A stretch of DNA of 64,000 nt from Euglena gracilis (taxonomy: Eukaryota > Euglenida > Euglenophyceae > Euglenales), in NCBI GenBank assembly GCA_039621445.1, contig CP154954.1:40231572-40295571 (forward strand), read 5' to 3'. Both the position numbers and the translations under genes were made by a program. A model generated the notes under the pieces. That model searched no databases. It worked only from the letters and a program-made list of their open reading frames with translations, and had not been told where the DNA came from. Shown piece after piece: positions 55,858-62,080 of this stretch; the first letter of the stretch is position 1; each line of letters opens with the position of its first letter.

Positions 55858-56824
55858 TGGGGGGGGGTACCAACAAAACTTTGCTGCCTGGCTTTCTGAT
55901 TGCCATTAATTGGCGCCACCATGATGTTGAAGCCCAGTGGGGTACGATCAACAGACAAGTCAGGTCTGGGTTTACCATTAATCTCTGAACCCATTGGGGA
56001 ATGATGCTCCAGGGGGGGTTTGCATAAACTGGGGGGAGGCCCCTCAAATCTGCCTTCAAGGCATCCACCAGCCAAGCCCCTTGGTGGGGGTATCGACAAA
56101 CAAACTTGGGGAATTTTTTGTTGCTGGGTGTGCAAAACATGTCCACCTCTGGGGTGATGTCCTGTCTGAAAAATTTCAGTATTTGGTGAAAGATGTTTAG
56201 GTTTAGGGTATAATCCCCTGGGTCCTTTTGCCCCCTGGTCAGGGAGTCTGCCAATTGCTCTTTTGTGGGAACCCAAACCACCTGCAAATTGATTTGCTTT
56301 TCTTGGCAATGATACAGCAGGGGTTTTAAAATGGAATTTAGGTAGGGCTTTTTGCCTCCCCATTTTGTTAGATAACTTACAGCCACTTGGCTGTCCACAT
56401 GAAGCATTATGGTTTGTTTTGGTTTTGCCAGACTTTTTACTGTCTCCACTGCTGACATCAATTCTTTTTGGTTGATGTGAAGGATGTGCAGGTCCCTCCA
56501 AAAATCCTGCACTTTTTGGCCTGAGTTTTTGTCCAGCCCCCCCCACTGCCAGGTGCTGCTGTCTGAAAACAGATCCTGAGAGGCCTGGGATTGAAAGGCT
56601 CTGCCCACACCTGGCTGCAAAAACGCTTTTAACTCCACAATTTGATCTTTGACCCCCTGGGGAATGGTTAGGGTGTGGTCCCAACCCCACTTTGTGTGCA
56701 AATCCACCATTTTGCAAAGTTGATCTGTCAGAATTCTGAGAAATGGCATGGAGACTAAATAGCTTCTGACCTGCCCCACAATAGAGCTGAGTTTTCTGCA
56801 GCTCATTTTTTGTGCTGTGAGCAC
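55790..56824 (-). CDS. RNase H and methyltransferase-like ORF of element A
   Basis: About 344 codons, counted from GTG at 56824, where homology to element B resumes (VLTAQKMSCRKLSSIVGQVR). RNase H would degrade the RNA strand of the replication hybrid. Its acidic residues are visible in FSDSSTWQWGG (near 56572), NQKELMSAVE, LHVDSQVAVSY (near 56395) and VPTKEQLADSLTR. It is followed by an EVDMFCTPSNKKFP segment and YANPPWSIIPQW (56008-56029), the NPPW motif of the adenine-methyltransferase-like domain known from DIRS/PAT elements. There is no ATG near the homology start, so translation probably depends on -1 frameshifting from the RT ORF or on reading in from upstream. This same frame is open without a stop from 59095. 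Confidence 0.85.
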   Translation of the reverse strand: MLTAQKMSCRKLSSIVGQVRSYLVSMPFLRILTDQLCKMVDLHTKWGWDHTLTIPQGVKDQIVELKAFLQPGVGRAFQSQASQDLFSDSSTWQWGGLDKNSGQKVQDFWRDLHILHINQKELMSAVETVKSLAKPKQTIMLHVDSQVAVSYLTKWGGKKPYLNSILKPLLYHCQEKQINLQVVWVPTKEQLADSLTRGQKDPGDYTLNLNIFHQILKFFRQDITPEVDMFCTPSNKKFPKFVCRYPHQGAWLVDALKADLRGLPPVYANPPWSIIPQWVQRLMVNPDLTCLLIVPHWASTSWWRQLMAIRKPGSKVLLVPPPNGVYSPTAGGRRCPPQGGNWPV

Positions 56825-58719
56825 TTTCCCAGCTCCTTTCTTAAGGATTTTAGTTTTTCCTGTGGGATTTCCAGCTGGCCCTTTTTCAAATTGACCCACT
56901 GGCCCAAATGTTTTATCTCCTGTGTGGGTTCCAGACAGGATTTGGGGAGGTTTAATCTGAAACCTGCCAATAAAAGGTCCTGCTTTATTTCTGCCAAATG
57001 TTGGGCTGCAGTCTTTTTGCTGGGGGCTAACAGCAAAATGTCGTCTAGGTAGATGAAAACTACCTTTCCCTCCTTTCTCCACTTCCTTTCCCAGACTCTC
57101 ATGAGAGTCATAAACTTTTGTGGCAGGCTGCTGATGCCAAAACATGCAGCTTGAAACTGCCAAGTTTCCCCCCCCACTTGCATGCAGACATGTTTTTCCA
57201 GGCTGCTGTGCAGTTTTAGGTGAAAATAAGCATCTTTCAGATCTATTTTTCCACAGAACCATCCTTTTCTTAGGTATGGGAAAATGTTTCCCATGTGTTC
57301 CAGTCTGAACTTCTGGGGGGTGAAGTGGAGATTTAACTGTCGACAATCTGAGATTAATCTTTCTTTTGTCTTTTCCCCCTCTTTTTTGGAAAGGATGAAA
57401 TAAGGGACAAAATGTTTTGCCTCCTCTGGGGTGATTTGCCTGGTTGCCCCTGCACATTCGTATTCCCTCAGAATTTTTTGGGCAGTCATTATTTCTTGGG
57501 GTGTCTTGAAGGGAACTTTTAATGACATCTGAGGGGGGAGGGGGAGATCTGCCATAACCCCTTCCCTTATCAGGTTTAATACCTCTCTGCTGGCTCCTGC
57601 CTTGACCCAATGGGGGATACTGGCCTGCAGGGCCTTGTAGGGGGGCACCCCTGGGTGTAATGTATCTGGGGATTCCACAGGCCCCATCACAGGGGTCCTT
57701 CCCCTGGGCTGCCCCATCACTGGGGGCCCCTCTGGGTGCCCCATCACTGGGGCTGCAGCTGGCCCTGCCATAGGGCTTTTCAAAGACAGGCTTTCCCCCT
57801 GTTTTGGAATGATGGGGGAAGGTCTGTGGTGGGGTGGTACATATAATGCTGGGCTGATTATCTTCTGGGGGGGGCCTGCCTGAGCCAATCTTGGGCCTCC
57901 CCCCCAAGGGCTGATGTGGTCTTGATGGTTTTGGCCACCACTTGCCTTCAGGGCCCTTTGGCCTCCAGAGGCACTCAGGCCTGCTTGGCCCCCATTGGCC
58001 TTTTCTCCAGGACTTCTCTGTCCATTTGCCTCCATCTGGCTGCCAGTGGCACACAGGCCTGCTTGGCCTCCATTGGCCTTCTTTCCAGGACTTTCTCTTC
58101 TCTGTCCTTCTGGGTTCCCAGTATAGGCCACCATGGCCTGTATTTGGCATTGGCTTGCTGCTCCTGGGAGGTTTGTGTCTGAAATTGCTGGGGGGAAAGT
58201 TGGACATACCTTTCCCCAATGGGATCTCTCCAGGCTGGGGTACTGGCTGCCATAGCCTTGCCCCTGGGCCCACTGCCCTCTTGAATAATGGCTGCCATAG
58301 CCTTGATTCTGGGCCCCAGGCCCTGTTGAATGATGGCTGCCATAGCCTTGATTTTGATTTGATTCCTTTGGATTTCTGATCTCCCTTGAGAGGCTGCCAT
58401 AGCCTTTGCTTCCTCCCCTGGAAGGGGAGGAACTGAGAAAAAGGGGTGGAGTCTGTTGGACCTGTGATGGTAGTCTCCCTGTGTCTTCTCTTCCTGACCA
58501 CAGTTGTCCATGGTCCATGGCCATCATTTTGAATGGGGGAGTTTGAAATCTTTGATTTGCTGGGGGGTGGGGGGGTTGCGATGGCCACGGACTGACGTGC
58601 TGCTGCCGCCTCATCTCCTTCTGCAGCTGCTGCTGTGACTTCACCTTCCCCAGCTTCAGTTGACTTCTTGGAAGTTCTTTGCAGTTCTTCTTGAAATTCA
58701 GAGTTTCTTTGAAATTCAT
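56803..58719 (-). CDS. Reverse transcriptase ORF of element A
   Basis: 638 codons. Gly/Gln/Pro-rich N-terminus to about 330, including three GYGS(H/Q) units of about 20 residues. A linker (IPHWVKAGASREVLNLIREG) precedes the RT. RT motifs in order: RLISDCRQLNLHF, IDLKDAYFHLKLH, QAACFGISSLPQKF, and the active site VFIYLDDILLL with YLDD at 557-560 (about 57040-57051), then HLGQWVNL. The ORF ends 13 codons after LRKELGK in the wrong frame for RNase H. Function: copying element RNA into DNA. The ATG at 58719 is only one choice. The conserved Gag-like words (DGHGPWTTV) lie in the other open frame, so the true N-terminus is uncertain. Confidence 0.9.
   Translation of the reverse strand: MNFKETLNFKKNCKELPRSQLKLGKVKSQQQLQKEMRRQQHVSPWPSQPPHPPANQRFQTPPFKMMAMDHGQLWSGREDTGRLPSQVQQTPPLFLSSSPSRGGSKGYGSLSREIRNPKESNQNQGYGSHHSTGPGAQNQGYGSHYSRGQWAQGQGYGSQYPSLERSHWGKVCPTFPPAISDTNLPGAASQCQIQAMVAYTGNPEGQRRESPGKKANGGQAGLCATGSQMEANGQRSPGEKANGGQAGLSASGGQRALKASGGQNHQDHISPWGGGPRLAQAGPPQKIISPALYVPPHHRPSPIIPKQGESLSLKSPMAGPAAAPVMGHPEGPPVMGQPRGRTPVMGPVESPDTLHPGVPPYKALQASIPHWVKAGASREVLNLIREGVMADLPLPPQMSLKVPFKTPQEIMTAQKILREYECAGATRQITPEEAKHFVPYFILSKKEGEKTKERLISDCRQLNLHFTPQKFRLEHMGNIFPYLRKGWFCGKIDLKDAYFHLKLHSSLEKHVCMQVGGETWQFQAACFGISSLPQKFMTLMRVWERKWRKEGKVVFIYLDDILLLAPSKKTAAQHLAEIKQDLLLAGFRLNLPKSCLEPTQEIKHLGQWVNLKKGQLEIPQEKLKSLRKELGKCSQHKK
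56824..56830 (-). promoter_or_regulatory. Possible -1 frameshift site
   Basis: On the minus strand the RT frame reads CTG GGA AAG TGC. The heptamer G GGA AAG fits X XXY YYZ, and a -1 slip here gives GTG CTC ACA, exactly the frame and codon where RNase H homology to element B continues without gap. Against it, element B reads GGA AAA ATG GTG in one frame, so a single-base deletion in A explains the facts equally well. AAG is also a weak slippery A-site codon in most eukaryotes. Confidence 0.45.
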
Positions 58720-59053
58720 TCTTCATGGAAGTCCTTTGTTGATGTCTGTGTTGCTGTTCTTTGAATTTCTTGTTCCAGTTGAACTTGAGGCGTTGAATTC
58801 TTCCTTCAGGAAGTTGAAGTTCCGAAGAAAGTTTGGTCCACCAGTTGGTAAAAGTATTGGTTCTCGGGAAGGTAGTACTCCTCGAAAAGCAATTCCACTT
58901 GAACTCGTGGTAGTAAAACTCTTTCTCCTTGAGGTCGAAGGGCAGAATTAGGATCAGCCAACTCCGGCAACAAAAAGCAGTAAGAAGCACCCCCCGCGCA
59001 CGCACAAACACACCAGAACAGAACAGCCGGCAAGGAAAGCAGGACCTCACCAT
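57900..59053 (-). CDS. Gag-like N-terminal frame of element A (alternative frame)
   Basis: In the frame ending at 55790, an ATG at 59053 lies inside the terminal repeat and another at 58726. The frame reads LPFDLKEKEF (about 58940), then SKISNSPIQNDGHGPWTTVV (about 58510), both conserved in element C, then Trp-Gln-Pro repeats (RLWQP, four times). It has no stop before 55790 and so overlaps the RT frame completely. Conservation with C suggests this frame is coding at least to about 58480. The lower limit given is approximate. No zinc knuckle is seen. Confidence 0.5.
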
Positions 59054-59055
59054 CT
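58957..59055. repeat. Inverted terminal repeat, 5' side of element A
   Basis: gccaactccggcaacaaaaagcagtaagaagcacc...ccggcaaggaaagcaggacctcaccatct. Inverse of 54439-54538. The element's outer 5' end continues to gaatggtc at 59078. Confidence 0.92.
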
Positions 59056-59078
59056 CGCAGTGCGGAGCCCGAATGGTC

Positions 59079-59510
59079 CTCCTATCCCTCTCCACCGGAG
59101 GGGCAGGGTTGGGTAGGTCCCTTTTTTTCTTCCCATGGGTAGGAAATAATGATTTTCCTTGTCTCCCATAAAAAAAAAGACTGTTGAAGGTTTGGAAAAG
59201 AACGTGCAGGAATTGGAACTGAGAATGTTGGGTTCTGAAAACAGTGGGTTGAAAACCCTGATCCTTTAATAGTTTGCAGGTTTTATGATATCCGCATGTT
59301 TTTCAAACCCGAAGGCACTAATCCGGCTGCCACACTGGAATGCCCATCCACACATGAGGGCCATCTGACTGTTTCAAATGGGCCCAGGTCAGCAGGTGCA
59401 GGGGTACCCTCATTTCGGTTTTTGAAGACACAAACTCCTTCATCAGTCACCAAATCGTAGTGATAGTAGGCTGTAAAAAAGCCTCCACCCCCTCCAAATA
59501 GTTCTCTGAA
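59079..59510 (+). other. Possible leucine-zipper exon and flanks
   Basis: 59169-59268 on plus reads KKKTVEGLEKNVQELELRML and then GSENSGLKTLIL with a TAA stop. The hydrophobic spacing (V/L every seven residues) and the preceding lysines resemble the zipper of a bZIP protein. The frame is closed 5' by a TGA at about 59145, so an intron with its acceptor near the A-run would be needed. The basic region is not visible nearby. 59275-59510 is unassigned. Confidence 0.3.
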
Positions 59511-59747
59511 TCAGTGCCTAAACACTCCAAAGCTGAGACGGCATTGAAAACACGTTTTGCGCAGGCACGGAGCAAAGACCCGGGTCAAATCCTCTAAAGC
59601 GTTCGCGTCGCCGTCCGTTTTCAAAAACAGAGTCCAAACCCTGCTTGGGGTGAGTTGCGCCGGCAAATCGGTGGCCTCAGCGCATCGACGGCAGGGCGGC
59701 CACACAAACCGACACACAACAGAGAACGCAAAAGACTTTTCCACCAA
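59511..59747 (-). CDS. Hypothetical 78-codon ORF next to the gap
   Basis: Non-repetitive, protein-like frame (LFLKTDGDANALEDLTRVFA; CLRKTCFQCRLSF) whose start lies 10 bp from the N gap, so it may be the remainder of a longer ORF. The plus-strand frame is open too (MRRHGAKTRVKSSKAFASPS), which weakens the case. No family is recognised. Confidence 0.2.
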   Translation of the reverse strand: MVEKSFAFSVVCRFVWPPCRRCAEATDLPAQLTPSRVWTLFLKTDGDANALEDLTRVFAPCLRKTCFQCRLSFGVFRH

Positions 59748-59756
59748 ACCTCCACG

Positions 59757-59769
59757 NNNNNNNNNNNNN
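59757..59769. other. Assembly gap (13 N)
   Basis: Thirteen N bases. Sequence type changes across it, from unique-looking DNA to telomere-like repeats, so the join may not be contiguous. Confidence 0.99.
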
Positions 59770-59860
59770 GGTTTAGGGTTGGGTTTTGGTTTAGGTAAAC
59801 CCTAACCCTAACCGTAACCCTTACCCAAAACCCAAAACCCTAACCGTAACCCCCCCCCCC
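59770..59860. repeat. Degenerate telomere-like repeats
   Basis: ggtttagggttgggttttggtttagg turning into aaccctaaccctaaccgtaaccc. The motif drifts between TTAGGG and TTTAGGG and changes strand at about 59797, so this is an interstitial tract, not a chromosome end. Confidence 0.8.
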
Positions 59861-60025
59861 CTAGTCGTACGACCACCCCTCATTTACGACCACCCCCCAG
59901 CCACAGGTTGCAGGTCATGGGGGTGTTATGACCACCTCCCCCGGTCACAGGTTGCAGGTTATGGGGGTGTTACGACCCCCCCCCCCCGGTCACAGGTTGC
60001 AGGAACCCGGTCGTACGACTAGGGG
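59861..60025. mobile_element. 165-bp element with palindromic ends
   Basis: Starts CCCCTAGTCGTACGACC and ends with its exact inverse GGTCGTACGACTAGGGG (17 bp). Inside are three units of a gaccacc(cccc)ggtcacaggttgcaggt(c/t)atgggggtgttat repeat. It is embedded in telomere-like sequence. Related units lie at 28590-28930. No target duplication can be judged because the flanks are C- and G-runs. Confidence 0.65.
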
Positions 60026-60235
60026 AGGGGGGGTAACCCTAAACCGTGACCCTAACCCTTACTCTCTAGACAACCCTCTCTGTGCCGACACCAGCCGTAT
60101 CTTCTGACCCTTTTTTTTGTGCTTTCCCTGTCCATTAGTGACCCAAAGAGGGCCAAAAATAGGGTTAGGGATAGGGTTAGGGAAAGGGTTAGGGTTATGG
60201 TCACATTGCCCTAACCCTAAACCTAACCCTAACTC
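60026..60235. repeat. Telomere-like repeats and subtelomeric direct repeat
   Basis: 60027-60062 and 60163-60235 contain CCCTAA/TTAGGG words on both strands. 60081-60163 (tgtgccgacaccagccgtatcttctgacc...ggccaaaaatagg) recurs in the same orientation at 61918-61999, on the other side of the transposon. Confidence 0.8.
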
Positions 60236-60339
60236 GGTACTTGTTCGGTAAGGGACCGCCAGTGAAATTTCTCTAAGTCGGTTATCATGGGGTTAATTGA
60301 AGGAGTAGGGTTCAGACATTCATTTAGTGTGGTACACCA

Positions 60340-60515
60340 AGGTTGTCATTTTGTGGTTCACTGTGGACACCACAAAAATTTTTGTGGTTCACCTGTGGAC
60401 ACCAAAAATTTTTTTGTGGTTCACTTGTGGACACCAAAAAATTTTTTGTGGTTCACCTGTGGACACCAAAGTAATATTTGTGGTTCACATGTGGACACCA
60501 AAAAATTTTCCTCCG
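60340..60515 (+). repeat. Minisatellite TTTGTGGTTCACCTGTGGACACC, left block
   Basis: Five imperfect units of about 34 bp (ttttttgtggttcacctgtgg plus acaccaaaaa). They are in the same orientation as the block at 61550-61705, although the rest of the element is inverted-symmetric. Confidence 0.88.
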
Positions 60516-61544
60516 CCTGCTGACATTTGCATCATTTTCTTTCTCATCAACAGCAATGAAGCAATCTTCTTTGAACATGTTTGACTCAGGCGGCGTAAGT
60601 TGGCCAAAAATTCTGGTGCTCTAAAAACAGAACAGGAAGCGGAAAACCACTTCCAAAAAGGGTCATAGTTTTCGATTTTTTTGAAGAGGTTCTGATTTTA
60701 CCTATACAGTCGAAAACAGACCTAAGAAGGCCAATTTACTTTCGAATTCTAGTAATCAACAAAACCAATCAAGAAATACATGAACAGGAGGAACCGACAA
60801 AAACAAGCGTTGTTTCTGCTGCCGCAGGCCCCGAAGGAACGAAACAGAAAAATTAAAAAATGGAAGCGGTAAATATTGCATTCCGCTTCAAAAGCAGGAG
60901 ATGTGCAACGAAAACTGAACGCAATGAATCATACATAATGTAATGTAAAAAAATATGCATAATGTTTGCACACCAAAAAGGAAGCGTAAAACCGCTTTGA
61001 AAGAATCCGTAAAAAAAATAGTATAAATTGAAATGATCAACAATGATCACCAAACGACATTCCAATCCCAATAACAATGAAGAACGTTAACATTTATGAA
61101 ATTTATGAAGATAACAGAAACTGAACAAACTGAACAGAAATTAAATGTCACTATCCAAAGTGCATAATGCAAATACGTCAAACCACGTGGAGACAATTGC
61201 ACAATTTACGAAGGGTAGAACAGGCGAAACGATACAGACCTTCTGTTCATTTCCTCGTGCTTCACTTGTAAGGACATTTCGACATGACATTGGCGCAAAA
61301 CCTGCAAAAAAAAACAGAGCAAATATGAAGCGGTTATCTGTCGCCTGTTTCTGCTTGCATGAAGCGGAATTCCGCTTCATCGACGCCAGTACTTAACTTT
61401 TTGATGGTATCCTTGTTGGGTAAGTTGTCTATACAGCACGTCTGCTTGAGAACTGCCACGCTTCGTGGATTGAGCCGGGGCCAAGGCTCAGAATGTGGCT
61501 GAGGTGTCAATCCGCCTTTAGGTGCAAATTTTTTTTTGATCCTC

Positions 61545-61710
61545 AATCAATTTTTGTGGACCACAAAATTTTTTGTGGACACCACAAAAATTTTTGTGGT
61601 TCACCTGTGGACACCAAAAAATTTTTTGTGGTTCACCTGTGGACACCAAAAAAAATTTTGTGGTTCACCTGTGGACACCAGAAAAAAATTTGTGGTTCAC
61701 ACGTCTTTTG
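61545..61710 (+). repeat. Minisatellite, right block of the same unit
   Basis: Four to five units of tttttgtggttcacctgtgg plus acaccaaaaa, direct with respect to the left block. A solitary inverse copy, tttgtgaaccacac, follows at 61700. Confidence 0.88.
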
Positions 61711-61734
61711 TGAACCACACTAAATGAATGTCTG

Positions 61735-61832
61735 GTAGGGTTAGGTGCGCACAAGGCCATTTTGCGCTACATGGCCATGTTGCGCAACATGGCCATGTAG
61801 CGCAAAATGGGCATGTGCGCACCTAACCCTAC
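61735..61832. repeat. Palindromic ATGGCCA/TGCGCA core
   Basis: gttaggtgcgcac...catggccatgttgcgcaacatggccatg...gtgcgcacctaac. A long interrupted palindrome, homologous to the centre of the 216-bp elements at 4016 and 5902, here lying next to the right end only. Confidence 0.85.
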
Positions 61833-61900
61833 TCCTTCAATAACCCTAAAAATTCCGACTTAGAGAAATTTCACTGGCGGTCCTTTACCGAACAAGTACC

Positions 61901-62080
61901 CCTAACTCTGCAGACCCTGTGCCGACACCAGCCGTATCTTCTGACCCTGTTTTGTGCTTTCCCTGTCCCTCAGTGACCCAAAGTAGGCCAAAAATAGGAG
62001 TAGGCCAAAAATAGGTGTGGATCGACTAACAGACTTGATGCACTGCCGTGGATCGACTAACAGACAAGTACCCCAAAACG
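61901..62080. other. Spacer between transposon and satellite
   Basis: Target duplication, the second copy of the 83-bp direct repeat (61918-61999), and a tandem gtggatcgactaacagac at 62018-62036 and 62050-62067. It ends in acaagtacc (62065-62073), a 9-bp match to the transposon terminus, immediately before the first satellite monomer. Confidence 0.6.

Larger units (their letters stand above)
54382..59078 (-). mobile_element. DIRS-type tyrosine-recombinase retrotransposon, element A
   Basis: About 4.7 kb. Outer ends ctcggactcccac (54382, 3' end) and gcccgaatggtc (59078, 5' end) were located from the internal complementary region at 54763-54864, which joins their reverse complements. Inverted terminal repeats of about 100 bp lie at 54439-54538 and 58957-59055. 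Order on the minus strand is N-terminal Gag-like region, RT, RNase H, methyltransferase-like domain, tyrosine recombinase. No target duplication is seen, as expected for elements that integrate a circle by tyrosine recombinase. Apart from one frame change between RT and RNase H, all reading frames are open, so it is the youngest DIRS copy here. Confidence 0.93.
60236..61900. mobile_element. Non-autonomous DNA transposon, 1,665 bp
   Basis: 46-bp inverted ends with one mismatch, starting GGTACTTGTTCGGTAA and ending TTACCGAACAAGTACC. Perfect 8-bp target duplication cctaactc at 60228-60235 and 61901-61908. Subterminal parts are also inverted (attgaaggagtagggtt; cagacattcatttagtgtgg with its inverse at 61709-61733). 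The interior is AT-richer than the surroundings and lacks G-runs. The largest frames are about 80 codons with no transposase motif. An 8-bp duplication fits hAT, P, Merlin, Sola1 or Novosib; the termini do not decide between them. Confidence 0.92.

Noticed and set aside
59770-60235. A true chromosome end (telomere)
   Set aside because: Repeats are degenerate, change strand, and are followed by a transposon and at least 2 kb of satellite.
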